Below, piece by piece: positions 54,246 to 63,829 of a stretch of DNA of 64,000 nt. The translations under genes were made by a program, and so were the position numbers. The notes beneath the pieces are model-generated. The model did not search any database. It was not told where the DNA came from and saw only the letters and a list, made by a program, of their open reading frames with translations. Numbering within the stretch: position 1 is the first letter of the stretch; each line of letters begins with the position of its first letter. Source of the DNA: Petralouisia muris (GTDB lineage Bacteria > Bacillota > Clostridia > Lachnospirales > Lachnospiraceae); assembly GCF_004793545.1 (NCBI RefSeq), contig NZ_SRYA01000007.1, forward strand, positions 62,001-126,000, given 5' to 3'.

Positions 54246-55150
54246 ACCTGGATCTTATAAAAATTTTTATTGAGGGAGTCCACTGTTTCCGGCAGAGGGT
54301 CTCCCTCATGTTCCTGTATGAAATGGATTTTGGACAAGACAGCCTTCCGGTAAGCGGCGGGTGAAATGCCGTAGGTCTGGCTGAAAATTTTAATCAGGGA
54401 TTCCGGTCTCTGGTAGCCGCAGGAATATGCAATGGCAGAAACAGAAAGTTTGGATGATTCTAACATATGTTTTGCCTTTGTCAGCCGGAACCGCTGGATA
54501 TATTTCAGGGGAGAGAGCCCGGTAAACTGCCGGAAAAGCGTGTTGAGATAACTGCGGTTCAAGCCGACGTATCCTGCAATATCCTGTACCTGCAAAGGAT
54601 CGGAAATATGGTTTTGAATATAGGCAATCGCCTGGTTGACATAAGTATTCCCTTCTGTCTGGGGCAGGATATCCCGATTGGAGGATGCAATCACGCTTAG
54701 AAATAAGAACAGTATTCCAAGGGTGTAAAAGGTGTCTTCGGCGTGACTGTGGTTGTGCTGTATCATATCCATGATGTATTGTTTCAATTTTTCAGATTCT
54801 GTGCTGCTGAAAATCGGCTGTTCCTGGGACAGGCCCAGGGCGGAGATGACAGAGGCTGCCGAACTTCCGGAAAAACCTACCCAGATATAAGTCCAGGGCT
54901 GTTGGCTGTCTGACATGTATACGGTCTGGTAATCCGGTTCAATCAGAAATCCCTGTCCGGCAGAAAGTTTATAGTTGGTATTGTTGACAAAAAATTCCCC
55001 CTTTCCCTCCAGAATAAAGTGAATCAGGTAATAAGAACGCACTGCCGGTCCGCATTTATGAAGCGGGGCAGTGACAGAATGGCCGAAAGCGTTGATGCAC
55101 AGGGGCTGGCATTCATAAATTGGCTTGTCGATTGAAATAGATTGTTCCAT
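54242..55150 (-). CDS. AraC-family regulator of the galactoside locus
   Basis: 302 residues. N-terminal cupin (FILEGKGEFFVNNTNYKLSAGQGFLI) and C-terminal double HTH (about 195-290: VQDIAGYVGLNRSYLNTLFRQFTGLSPLKYI, then SVSAIAYSCGYQRPESLIKIF). Similar to MsmR/RafR activators that sense alpha-galactosides. Convergent to the operon. GGAGG precedes the ATG. Confidence 0.88.
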   Translation of the reverse strand: MEQSISIDKPIYECQPLCINAFGHSVTAPLHKCGPAVRSYYLIHFILEGKGEFFVNNTNYKLSAGQGFLIEPDYQTVYMSDSQQPWTYIWVGFSGSSAASVISALGLSQEQPIFSSTESEKLKQYIMDMIQHNHSHAEDTFYTLGILFLFLSVIASSNRDILPQTEGNTYVNQAIAYIQNHISDPLQVQDIAGYVGLNRSYLNTLFRQFTGLSPLKYIQRFRLTKAKHMLESSKLSVSAIAYSCGYQRPESLIKIFSQTYGISPAAYRKAVLSKIHFIQEHEGDPLPETVDSLNKNFYKIQV

Positions 55151-55391
55151 GAAGCGCCTCCTAATTGGATGTTTGATGTTTCGTCTGCTGCTGATTTGTT
55201 GACGGATGCCGAAAAAGTACTTGTATTATACCAGAAAAATGTACGGGCTGCAAAGTTTTGTTCATGCGAATTGTAAAAGAAAATGTTCTGTGATAATATT
55301 GAAAGCACTGGTTGACGTTCTTATAGGACAATTGAAACAAGTTGACAAGCTGTGGTTAGAATTCGATGTAAAAAGTAAGGAAAAATAAATC

Positions 55392-55832
55392 ATGAAAATA
55401 CCGGAATTCTTAGAAACTAACGAAATCAAACTAATCCTGGAGCGAACCTTCCAGGAAGACAAAGAAAAGGGATATGTTCCCGCCTGTTGTTTTGCCATCT
55501 GCGACAAAAAGGAGCAGAAAATAGGCGCCTGCGATCTGCGGATGGGCCACAATGAGAATACATACTACGGTGGAAATATTGGCTATGAAATAGAAGAGTC
55601 TTATCGGGGGCGCCACTATGCCCAAAAAGCATGCAAGGCGCTGCTGCAGTTAGCCAAAGCCTGCAAGATGGAATATGTTCTAATCACCTGCAATCCTGAC
55701 AATATAGCCTCTCGGAAAACCAGCGAATATGCCGGAGGGGTTCTGGAAGGAATCGTGGAACTGCCAGAGGGCCATGAACTGCGCAGTGGAGGGCGGACCC
55801 AAAGCTGTATCTACCGGATTGATCTGGAATAG
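55392..55832 (+). CDS. GNAT-family N-acetyltransferase
   Basis: 146 residues. The acetyl-CoA loop is in IGYEIEESYRGRHYAQKACKALLQLA (RGRHYA, about 77), with VLITCNPDNIASRKTSEYAG as motif B. RimJ/RimL-like; substrate unknown. The 240 bp before it hold the AraC promoter region and nothing else clear. Confidence 0.85.
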   Translation: MKIPEFLETNEIKLILERTFQEDKEKGYVPACCFAICDKKEQKIGACDLRMGHNENTYYGGNIGYEIEESYRGRHYAQKACKALLQLAKACKMEYVLITCNPDNIASRKTSEYAGGVLEGIVELPEGHELRSGGRTQSCIYRIDLE

Positions 55833-55943
55833 CAAATTATCCGGCATATATTGTTATTCAGCATACGCTTCATTTACCGCCATTTTCAGCCCCGCTCTTG
55901 GACAAAACCACAGGATTGATCAAAAAACAGGGGGATTTTTCCG

Positions 55944-55972
55944 TTGAGTATTGCATCATTTTTCGGTATAAT
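55944..55972 (+). promoter_or_regulatory. Promoter of the iron-sulfur/FAD oxidoreductase
   Basis: TTGAGT (55944-55949), 17 nt, TATAAT (55967-55972), 58 nt before the start codon. Confidence 0.7.
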
Positions 55973-56029
55973 GAACATATATGATTTGGTGATTCACGGA
56001 TTAAAATTAAAGGAGAAGGAGAGAATATT

Positions 56030-59000
56030 ATGCCGGAAATGAGTAAAGCAGTTATCCCTCCTCATATGGGGGACAAGGAGCCAAGTGAGAAAATCATAAA
56101 GCTTGGGAAAAAGATCACAGATGTGGCAAAGCACAAAATCAAAGGCGTTACCGTGGCCGATCCAGAGTATTGGGGACTGGCTGAAATTGTAACGGAAGAG
56201 ATGGCGGACATTGCGCTGACTATGAAAGTGCGCCATCATTACAGAATCGAAGAACTTTGGGAAATGAACCAGGTGCAGGAGGATGAGAAGGAGCATTTTC
56301 AGGAAGTGCTGGATGAGATGAGTTATATCGGCCTGCTGGAATATGACTATGGCAATAACTACGACCATTACGGTTCCATTCCGGGACCGAAACACCGCAG
56401 ATACTGTCTGCCCATGTTTGTGCCTGGCTCAGCAGAGCTGTTCAATATGGAAGAGGGACCGGAGGGGAATAAGCGCCTGCGGGAGCATCCTGCACTGGCA
56501 AGTTTTTTTGAGCGGATGACTTTCATTCCGCTGGATGGGATTACCCATATGGTTCCGCCGGGAGGGGCAGGCATTGGTATGCATGTAATTCCGGTGGAAA
56601 AAGCTATTTCCATGGAAAACGGAACCATTGATTTGGAGCATATTTCCTATTGGCTGAAAAAATATGAAGGACATATCGGCGTAGGCCAGTGTTCCTGCCG
56701 GGCCAGCCGCCAGGTGCTGGGAGAAGGCTGCGGCGATGATGAGATGAACTGGTGTATAGCGGTTGGGGATTTTGCGGATTATTGCCGGGAAACCGGAAAA
56801 GGCCATGACATCACTTACGAAGAAGCCATGGAAATTTTTCGAAAGGCAGAGGACAATGGATTTGTCCATCAGATTACCAATATTGACGGGGAAAATAAGA
56901 TTTTCGGCATCTGCAACTGCAATGTGAATATCTGCAATGGACTGAGAACCTCTCAGTTATTTAATACCCCCAATATGAGCCGCAGCGCATTTACGGCCAA
57001 AGTGGAAAAAGAGAAATGCGTAGCCTGCGGAAAATGCGTGGAATACTGTCCGGCAGGCGCAGTGAAGTTGGGACAGAAGCTGTGCAAAAAAGACGGCACA
57101 GAGGTCAAATATCCCAAGCATGAACTGCCGGATAAGCTGGTGTGGGGCAAGGACAAATATGATGAAGATTACAGGGACAACAACCGGATTAACTGTTACG
57201 AAACAGGAACCGCCCCCTGTAAGGCGGCCTGTCCGGCTCATATTGCAGTGCAGGGCTATATCCGCAAAGCCAAGGAGGGCAAATACCGGGAAGCTCTGGC
57301 GTTGATTAAGCAGGACAATCCATTCCCTGCTGTCTGCGGACGCGTCTGCAACCGCCGCTGTGAGATTGCCTGTACCCGGGGAACTATTGATGAGGCGGTG
57401 GCTATTGACGATATTAAGAAATTCATTGCAGAGCAGGATTTACATAAGGAAACCAGATATGTTCCTCCGATTGTGATTGCATCCAACCGCCTGACCCAGT
57501 GGGAGCAGAAGATTGCTATTATCGGCGCAGGCCCGGCAGGCCTGTCCTGTGCATATTATTTGGCTGTAAAGGGATATAAGCCTACGGTATTTGAGAAACA
57601 TTCCCGTCCGGGCGGAATGATGACCTATGGAATTCCGTCCTACAAGCTGGAAAAAGATGTCATCGAAGCGGAAATTGATGTGCTTCGTGATTTGGGCGTT
57701 GAGATTAAGTGCGGCGTGGAAGTGGGAAAGGATGTAACAATCCAAAAGCTTCGGGAAGAAGGATATCAGGCGTTCTATCTTGCCATCGGATGTCAGGGAG
57801 GCAAAATCCCGCCAATCCCCGGAAACGATGGGAAGGGCGTTCAAATAGCAGTGGATTTCCTGCATCATGCCGCTGAAAATCAGGAACAGAAGATAGAGGG
57901 AAAGGTTGTGGTAGTAGGCGGCGGCAATGTAGCCGTGGACTGTGCCAGAACAGCTTCCCGTTTTGGCGCCAAAGAGACAGCAATGTTTTGCTTGGAGTCC
58001 AGAGACGCCATGCCAGCTTCCACAGAAGAGATTCAGGAGACGCTGGAAGAGGATATTGCCATCCACAACGGCTGGGGTCCGAAAGAAATTATCAAAGATG
58101 GAGATGGAAACGTAACCTCTGTGGTTTTCCAGAAGTGTATTTCTGTATTTGATGAGGAAGGAAAGTTCAATCCCCGGTATGAGGAAGAAGAGTTAATGAC
58201 TGTGGAATGCAGCCAGCTGATTTTTGCAGTGGGGCAGTCCGTGGAATGGGGCAATTTGTTAGAGGGAACGAAAGTGGAATTCTGTCATGGCAATTATCCG
58301 GCAGCGGATGCTTTGACCTATCAGACGGCAGAGCCGGATATTTTCGTAGGCGGAGATGTCTATACCGGGCCGCAATTTGTCATTGACGCTATTGAAGCAG
58401 GCAAAAACGCCGCTGTGTCCCTGCACCGTTATGTACATCCGGGAACCAGTATGACCATTGGCCGCAACCGGCGGGATTTCCATGAATTGGATAAAGAGAA
58501 TATTAAAGTGGATGGATATGACACCATCGGCCGTCAGGAAGCAGGCATGGATGAATCAGCGGATCACAAACATTCTTTCCGGGACGCCCATAAAACATTG
58601 ACGGAGGAACAGGTGCATTTAGAGGCAGGAAGGTGCTTAAGCTGCGGAGCTTCCGTAGTGGATGAAAATAAGTGTATTGGCTGCGGCGTCTGCACTACCA
58701 AGTGTGAATTTGACGCCATCCATCTGCACCGTGACCATCCGGAATGCTCTAAGATGGTGCGCTCTGAAGACAAATTTAAAGAAATCGGCGCATATATGGC
58801 AGGGAGAGCAGCCAAAACTGCTTTTTCCAAAGCGCCGGTTGTCACAAAGAAAGTGGCCCAAACGGTCAAAAAATCAGGGAAAGCAGCGGGAAAAGCAGCG
58901 GAAGCTATAAGAAAAGCGGCAGGTTCCAGCAGAAAGACAGCGGGGAAAATGGCAGGTTCCAGCAGAAGGGCAGCAGGGAAAATGGCAGGTTCCAGCAGAA

Positions 59001-59107
59001 AGGCAGCGGGGAAAATGGCAGGTTCCGGCAAAAAAGCAGCAGGGAAAGCGTCAGCGTCCAGGGGCAAGGAATCTGGAAACGAGAAAACGTCCGCTGATTT
59101 GAAATAG
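56030..59107 (+). CDS. Iron-sulfur FAD oxidoreductase with basic repeat tail
   Basis: 1025 residues. About 1-320 is a domain with cysteine motif GVGQCSCRASRQVLGEGC (about 219) and CNCNVNICNG (about 298). Then a 4Fe-4S motif CVACGKCVEYCP (about 331), a glutamate-synthase beta-type cysteine region (CKAACPAHIAVQGYIRKAKEG, CGRVCNRRCEIACTRG), FAD and NAD(P) Rossmann folds (IIGAGPAGLSCAYYLA about 497; VVVGGGNVAVDCAR about 627), and a C-terminal CIGCGVCTTKCEFDAI (about 881). The last 100 residues are a lysine/alanine/serine repeat. It is likely an electron-transferring NAD(P)H oxidoreductase; the substrate is not clear. AAGGAG precedes the ATG. Confidence 0.85.
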   Translation: MPEMSKAVIPPHMGDKEPSEKIIKLGKKITDVAKHKIKGVTVADPEYWGLAEIVTEEMADIALTMKVRHHYRIEELWEMNQVQEDEKEHFQEVLDEMSYIGLLEYDYGNNYDHYGSIPGPKHRRYCLPMFVPGSAELFNMEEGPEGNKRLREHPALASFFERMTFIPLDGITHMVPPGGAGIGMHVIPVEKAISMENGTIDLEHISYWLKKYEGHIGVGQCSCRASRQVLGEGCGDDEMNWCIAVGDFADYCRETGKGHDITYEEAMEIFRKAEDNGFVHQITNIDGENKIFGICNCNVNICNGLRTSQLFNTPNMSRSAFTAKVEKEKCVACGKCVEYCPAGAVKLGQKLCKKDGTEVKYPKHELPDKLVWGKDKYDEDYRDNNRINCYETGTAPCKAACPAHIAVQGYIRKAKEGKYREALALIKQDNPFPAVCGRVCNRRCEIACTRGTIDEAVAIDDIKKFIAEQDLHKETRYVPPIVIASNRLTQWEQKIAIIGAGPAGLSCAYYLAVKGYKPTVFEKHSRPGGMMTYGIPSYKLEKDVIEAEIDVLRDLGVEIKCGVEVGKDVTIQKLREEGYQAFYLAIGCQGGKIPPIPGNDGKGVQIAVDFLHHAAENQEQKIEGKVVVVGGGNVAVDCARTASRFGAKETAMFCLESRDAMPASTEEIQETLEEDIAIHNGWGPKEIIKDGDGNVTSVVFQKCISVFDEEGKFNPRYEEEELMTVECSQLIFAVGQSVEWGNLLEGTKVEFCHGNYPAADALTYQTAEPDIFVGGDVYTGPQFVIDAIEAGKNAAVSLHRYVHPGTSMTIGRNRRDFHELDKENIKVDGYDTIGRQEAGMDESADHKHSFRDAHKTLTEEQVHLEAGRCLSCGASVVDENKCIGCGVCTTKCEFDAIHLHRDHPECSKMVRSEDKFKEIGAYMAGRAAKTAFSKAPVVTKKVAQTVKKSGKAAGKAAEAIRKAAGSSRKTAGKMAGSSRRAAGKMAGSSRKAAGKMAGSGKKAAGKASASRGKESGNEKTSADLK
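58919..59050 (+). repeat. 33-bp tandem repeat in the basic tail
   Basis: About four copies of a 33-bp unit coding for AGSSRKAAGKM-like 11-mers, with small substitutions. It is in frame, so copy-number change would alter only tail length. Confidence 0.85.
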
Positions 59108-59175
59108 AGAGACAGCCGGTTTTGAAAAACTTATGTTGATTTAATATAGGAAACAGCAGCGCAGGAGGATTCGAC

Positions 59176-59520
59176 ATGCATGAATTAGGAATTGTCTTTC
59201 ATATTGTTAAAACAGTAGAACAGGTGGCAAAAGAAAACCAGGCGTCCAGGGTGGGGAAAGTGGTGCTTCAGATTGGGGAGGTTTCCACCATTATTCCTTC
59301 TTATTTGGAGGACTGCTGGAACTGGAAATGTTCTAAAAGTTCATTGATGGATGGATGTAAACTGGAAATTGAGACAATTCCAGCCGTCACCTTCTGCGAG
59401 AGCTGCAAAGAAACCTATGGTACGGTGGCGTATGGAAAGACCTGTCCTTATTGCGGCAGCGGACATACCTATCTGCTGCAGGGCAATGAGCATGAAATCA
59501 AGGAAATTGAAGTAAGCTGA
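59176..59520 (+). CDS. hypA: HypA-type hydrogenase nickel chaperone
   Basis: 114 residues. MHELGIV at the N-terminus holds the nickel-binding His2, and the zinc site is CESC (about 75) with CPYCGSG (about 95). HypA delivers nickel to NiFe hydrogenase. No other hyp or hydrogenase gene is visible in the window, so it is isolated here. It follows the oxidoreductase by 68 bp. Confidence 0.9.
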   Translation: MHELGIVFHIVKTVEQVAKENQASRVGKVVLQIGEVSTIIPSYLEDCWNWKCSKSSLMDGCKLEIETIPAVTFCESCKETYGTVAYGKTCPYCGSGHTYLLQGNEHEIKEIEVS

Positions 59521-59670
59521 AATCAGGGCGTAAGTCTGTATCATATGTTTATGTATGATATGGCTTATGTCCTGTTTTTTGCAGATTTCATATTGTAACA
59601 GTCAGCTATTTGTGATAGACTTACATTCATGTTGGAATTAAAATACTTCAGAATCAGGAAGGATACAGAT

Positions 59671-61062
59671 ATGGAGAAAAGTGTTTGGAGAAAGTACATA
59701 GGAGATAAGGCTTTTTACAGAATGGTTCTTCTCATTGTGGTTCCTATCATTATTCAGAACGGCATAACGAATTTTGTCAACATGCTGGATAATATTATGG
59801 TGGGGCAGGTGGGCACGGAGCAAATGAGCGGCGTTGCCATTGTGAACCAGTTTATGGCGGTGTTTAATATCTGTATTTTCGGCGGCGTTTCCAGTGCGGG
59901 AATTTTCACCGCTCAATATTATGGGCAGAAAAGCCATGAGGGAGTTCGCAACACTTTCCGGTTCAAGTTTATCATCTGCATAATAATGACAGTGATTGCC
60001 ATTGCGGTGCTTTTCACTGCCGGGGACGGCCTGATTATGCTGTATCTTCATGAAGGTTCTCAAGGCGGGGACATAGCCAGAACACTGGAATATGGAAGAG
60101 AATATCTGCGGGTGATTATTTTTGGGATTGTGCCCTACGCTGTTTCTCAGGCCTATGCCAGCACCCTGCGTGAGACAGGGGAAACGGTGCTGCCTATGAA
60201 GGCCGGAATTATTGCCGTAATGGTAAATCTGCTGGGGAATTTCCTTTTGATTTTCGGAAAGTTCGGTTTTCCGGCCCTGGGAGCAGTGGGAGCGGCGGTT
60301 GCAACGGATATTGCCCGGATAGTGGAATGCCTGATCCTTGTTTTCTGGACGTATCGGCACAGAAAAGAGCATCCATTTATCCAAGGGGCTTTTCGTAGTC
60401 TGACAATTCCCAGGGACTTGACGGTGAATATTGTGAAAAAGGGAATTCCCATTATGCTCAATGAGATTGCCTGGTCTACCGGGCAGGCGTTTTTACTGCA
60501 GTGTTATTCTGTACGGGGACTGTCTGTAGTGGCGGCTCTTAATATTTCCAGTACCGTATCCAATCTGTTTAATGTGGTATTTCTGTCCATGGGAAGCGCT
60601 ATTGCAATTATTGTGGGCCAATTATTGGGAGCCGGGAAAATGGAGGAAGCCAGGGATACAGACCGGAAACTTTTGGTTTTTACAGTTTCCACCTGCCTGG
60701 TGTTCGGAAGCCTGCTGGCAGCAATTTCACCCTTCTTCCCTATGATATATAATACCTCCGGAGAGGTTCAGGCTCTTGCCGCCAGGTTTATCCTAATTGC
60801 CGCTGGATGTATGCCCTTGTATGCTTTTATGCATGGCTGTTATTTCACTCTGCGTTCCGGCGGGAAAACATGGATTACCGTGCTGTTTGACAGTGTATAT
60901 GTGTGGCTGGCGGATATTCCCCTTGCCTATGTGCTGGCTCACTTTACCGGCCTGAATATTGTGCTGGTGTATCTGTGCTGTCAGTTAATTGAAACTTTGA
61001 AGTGCATTCTGGGTTATGTTCTGGTAAAAAAGGGAATTTGGCTGCAGAATATCGTGGACTGA
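59671..61062 (+). CDS. MATE-family efflux transporter
   Basis: About 463 residues, twelve helices (NGITNFVNMLDNIMVGQVGTEQMSGVAIV). The frame is open from 59629, but GGAAGGA before ATG 59671 gives a better start. Unlike the two MATE proteins in the biosynthetic cluster it has no ATPase extension. Probably drug or metabolite export. Confidence 0.9.
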   Translation: MEKSVWRKYIGDKAFYRMVLLIVVPIIIQNGITNFVNMLDNIMVGQVGTEQMSGVAIVNQFMAVFNICIFGGVSSAGIFTAQYYGQKSHEGVRNTFRFKFIICIIMTVIAIAVLFTAGDGLIMLYLHEGSQGGDIARTLEYGREYLRVIIFGIVPYAVSQAYASTLRETGETVLPMKAGIIAVMVNLLGNFLLIFGKFGFPALGAVGAAVATDIARIVECLILVFWTYRHRKEHPFIQGAFRSLTIPRDLTVNIVKKGIPIMLNEIAWSTGQAFLLQCYSVRGLSVVAALNISSTVSNLFNVVFLSMGSAIAIIVGQLLGAGKMEEARDTDRKLLVFTVSTCLVFGSLLAAISPFFPMIYNTSGEVQALAARFILIAAGCMPLYAFMHGCYFTLRSGGKTWITVLFDSVYVWLADIPLAYVLAHFTGLNIVLVYLCCQLIETLKCILGYVLVKKGIWLQNIVD

Positions 61063-61111
61063 TTTGGGTAAGGTTTTACTACGAGGAAGAGCTAGGAAGG
61101 AAGACAATAAA

Positions 61112-61960
61112 TTGGAAGCGAGAGATTATTTAAAACAGAAGAAAAGGATAGTGGTGAAAATTGGATCAGCAGCTTTACACCATGAAGCCACAGGAAGGCT
61201 GAATCTTGGGAAGGTGGAGCGCCTGGTGAGGGAGCTTTGTGATATCCGCAATCAGGGTGTGGACGTATGTCTGGTAAGCTCCGGCGCCATTGCAGTGGGC
61301 CGTAAGGTCATTGGAATTGAAGAGCGTCCGGACAATATATCAACCAAGCAGGCGTGCGCAGCGGTGGGCCAGGCCAGGCTGATGATGACCTATCAGAAAA
61401 TGTTTTCGGAATACCATCAGACTGCAGGGCAGATTCTTATGACAAAGGGAACCATGCAGGATAATGTTTCCCGGAAAAACGCCCAGAATACGTTTGAAGA
61501 ATTATTCCGGCTTGGGATTATTCCTATTGTAAATGAAAATGATACCATATCCACATACGAAATGCAGTTTGGAGACAACGATACGTTGTCTGCTTTGGTA
61601 GCGTCCCTGGTAGGGGCGGATTTGCTGATTCTTTTGTCAGATATCGATGGTTTGTTTACAGACGATCCCCATAAAAATCCGGATGCAGAGCTGATTCGGG
61701 TGGTGGACCGGCTGGATGAGAAAATTAGTTCCATGGCAAAGGGAACCACAGGAAGCGATGTGGGAACCGGAGGAATGGAGACAAAGCTGACGGCGGCAAG
61801 GATTGCAACGCTTTCCGGCGCGGATATGATTATTGCCAATGGGAAAGATGTAAGTATTCTCCATGATATTTTTCAGGGGGAATTTGTAGGAACGCTCTTT
61901 TTAGAGCATCGGGATGAAGATTTTTATATTGCTGATTTTATTGAAAAAAGTCTGGAATAA
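61112..61960 (+). CDS. proB: Glutamate 5-kinase
   Basis: About 283 residues of the amino-acid-kinase fold: KRIVVKIGSAAL, SSGAIAVGRK, NENDTIS, FGDNDTLSALVA, SDIDGLFTDDP and GTGGMETKL. It makes glutamyl phosphate for proline synthesis. No PUA domain, as in shorter family members. The frame opens at TTG 61064 without a ribosome site; AAGGAAG 8 nt before TTG 61112 supports that start. No proA follows here. Confidence 0.9.
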   Translation: MEARDYLKQKKRIVVKIGSAALHHEATGRLNLGKVERLVRELCDIRNQGVDVCLVSSGAIAVGRKVIGIEERPDNISTKQACAAVGQARLMMTYQKMFSEYHQTAGQILMTKGTMQDNVSRKNAQNTFEELFRLGIIPIVNENDTISTYEMQFGDNDTLSALVASLVGADLLILLSDIDGLFTDDPHKNPDAELIRVVDRLDEKISSMAKGTTGSDVGTGGMETKLTAARIATLSGADMIIANGKDVSILHDIFQGEFVGTLFLEHRDEDFYIADFIEKSLE

Positions 61961-62019
61961 AGAGAAAGCAAAAGAACTGTGTTTAGAATTAAAACGGCCG
62001 GAATGGAAAGGAGCTTAGA

Positions 62020-62241
62020 ATGGATCAGAGTAAAATAGACAGAATCAATGTATTGGCAAGAAAATCCAAGGCGGAAGGATTGACAGAGGGAGAGAGAAAA
62101 GAACAGGAGCTTCTGCGGAAAGAATATATTGCAAATATCAGAAGAAATCTGCGGGCCCAGCTTGACAGCATTGACGTGGTAAATCCTGACGGGACGACAG
62201 AAAATCTGGGAGAAAAATATGGAAACAAGGAAGCAAATTAG
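62020..62241 (+). CDS. DUF896 family protein
   Basis: 73 residues. IDRINVLARKSKAEGLTEGERKEQELLRKEYI followed by IRRNLRAQLDSI is the YnzC-like helical hairpin; a homologue in Bacillus is linked to the SOS regulon. GGAG precedes the ATG. It overlaps the next gene by 23 nt. Confidence 0.9.
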   Translation: MDQSKIDRINVLARKSKAEGLTEGERKEQELLRKEYIANIRRNLRAQLDSIDVVNPDGTTENLGEKYGNKEAN

Positions 62242-62773
62242 AGAGCGGCTGAAGCAAAAAAGGGACAGTCTGTCCCAGGCGCAGGTCCAGCAGTGGTCAG
62301 CGGAAATCTGTAAGAACATAGAAGCGCATCCCTGGTTTGTACAGGCGGAAACGGTTTGTTTTTATTATCCATTGGGAAAGGAAGCGGATTTGCGGCCTCT
62401 GGCAGAAACCGCATGGAGTATGGGCAAAAAAACTGCATTCCCCAGAGTGGCAGGAAGGGAAATGCAGTTTTACCAGGCTGATTCTTTTACGGAATTTGCA
62501 GAGGGCAGTTTTCATGTAATGGAGCCTGTGGGAACAACGGTAATTTACCAGGAGGACGCCCTGGTGTTAACGCCGGGACTGGGGTTTGATTGGCAGGGCG
62601 CCCGGATTGGTTACGGCGGAGGATATTATGACAGATATTTTGCAGGGCGTCCTCACAAATATAAGCTGGGAGTGGCCTATGCCATGCAGTTGGTGGAAAG
62701 GCTGCATCCAAAGGAGCATGATGTCAGGATGGATGGGGTGGCTGCGGAAACAGGAATTATGATTGTTAGATAA
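62219..62773 (+). CDS. 5-formyltetrahydrofolate cyclo-ligase
   Basis: 184 residues. RKQIRERLKQKRDSLS, YPLGKEADLRPL, and the signature LTPGLGFDWQGARIGYGGGYYDRYF (about 119-140). It converts 5-formyl-THF to 5,10-methenyl-THF. Translationally coupled to the DUF896 gene. Confidence 0.93.
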   Translation: METRKQIRERLKQKRDSLSQAQVQQWSAEICKNIEAHPWFVQAETVCFYYPLGKEADLRPLAETAWSMGKKTAFPRVAGREMQFYQADSFTEFAEGSFHVMEPVGTTVIYQEDALVLTPGLGFDWQGARIGYGGGYYDRYFAGRPHKYKLGVAYAMQLVERLHPKEHDVRMDGVAAETGIMIVR

Positions 62774-62833
62774 TTCCTGTTTCGTCTGTGTTCCGGCGCC
62801 CCATAGTTCACCTGCTGTGAAAGGATAAGGTTC

Positions 62834-63829
62834 TCACAGCAAATAGCCATCCTTTATGATATCTTTGACTGTTTCTGTGGGAATCTCAAAGGTGACAACA
62901 CCCATGAAACCAGGAGCCACTTTGTATTCATCGAAAACAATGTTCAGTTTGCCGGACTCGCTGATAAAGAAGTTCACGGAATCTGACAGTTCCGTAAAAT
63001 TCCATTCAGGCACATCACTGTCCAGCCAGTAGGTGATGGTTTCATCCTGTGCCATCTGGTTTTTCATTTGTTCTTTAATATTTTCTGTAATAGGCGTTTG
63101 GTAGTCTGCGCCCTCCTGGAATAAATCTTTTAGAGTAATCAGTTCCCCGGTCTGCTTGTCAATATGGTAGATTTTCTCCATTTGCACAGCTCCTGCCATA
63201 GTGACGGTCTGATGGAACCGGAGGGAAAACAGTTTATCGTTGTCGGTCACTGTTTCATAGTCCAAATCCACTGCCTGGATGCCCTCGCCTCCGGCAGCCT
63301 TCAGGTCGGCCTCGTATGCGGCGATAATTTCGTTGGTATAAGCTTCGATCTTGTCATTGAGCTTATTGGTGGAGTCCTCCAGCAGATTTCCTTCTCTGTC
63401 TTCTATTTGTAATTTTGGAATTTTAATATTTGCTTCCATATCGTTTTCACGATGCTCGTATTCCCGGAAAGTAATTACTTTTACAATAGCGCCCAGAACA
63501 GGAATCCGTTCCATGGCATATGCAATGGAAGCGTTGGAATTGACAAGGATGGTAAGAACCGTTATTGCGGCGGCGGCTCCGGCAGCTCCCCGGACAATCC
63601 AGAAAGAAAAGACAGAGGATTTTTTTGTGTCCTGTTTCAGCAGGGCGGGTTCTGCCGCATCAGATTTTGCAGCCTGGAACAATCTTTGACGTGAAGGTTT
63701 CGTGGTTTTGGCGCTTTCTGCCAAATCAGCCTTGGCTTTTTCTATAGAAAGCTTCGTCTGCTGTTTTAAGGCTTCGGGAATGGGGATGTTTTGGTAATCC
63801 TGTTTGAGTTGGTTTAATTTATGATTCAT
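62834..63829 (-). CDS. RsiV-like membrane anti-sigma factor
   Basis: 331 residues. N-terminal cytoplasmic helices (1-75), one membrane helix (about 80-100), then an extracellular DUF4163/DUF3298 domain (IKIPKLQIEDREGN, FSLRFHQTVTMAG, YHIDKQTGELITLKDLFQEG). Such proteins hold an ECF sigma factor and release it upon lysozyme or envelope stress. It overlaps the sigma gene upstream by 11 nt. Confidence 0.85.
   Translation of the reverse strand: MNHKLNQLKQDYQNIPIPEALKQQTKLSIEKAKADLAESAKTTKPSRQRLFQAAKSDAAEPALLKQDTKKSSVFSFWIVRGAAGAAAAITVLTILVNSNASIAYAMERIPVLGAIVKVITFREYEHRENDMEANIKIPKLQIEDREGNLLEDSTNKLNDKIEAYTNEIIAAYEADLKAAGGEGIQAVDLDYETVTDNDKLFSLRFHQTVTMAGAVQMEKIYHIDKQTGELITLKDLFQEGADYQTPITENIKEQMKNQMAQDETITYWLDSDVPEWNFTELSDSVNFFISESGKLNIVFDEYKVAPGFMGVVTFEIPTETVKDIIKDGYLL

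Noticed and set aside
59521-59670. Regulatory RNA between hypA and the MATE gene
   Set aside because: Short AT-rich dyads only; no conserved riboswitch features were recognised.
62774-62833. Terminator between the cyclo-ligase and anti-sigma genes
   Set aside because: A weak dyad is present, but there is no clear stem with a T-run on either strand.
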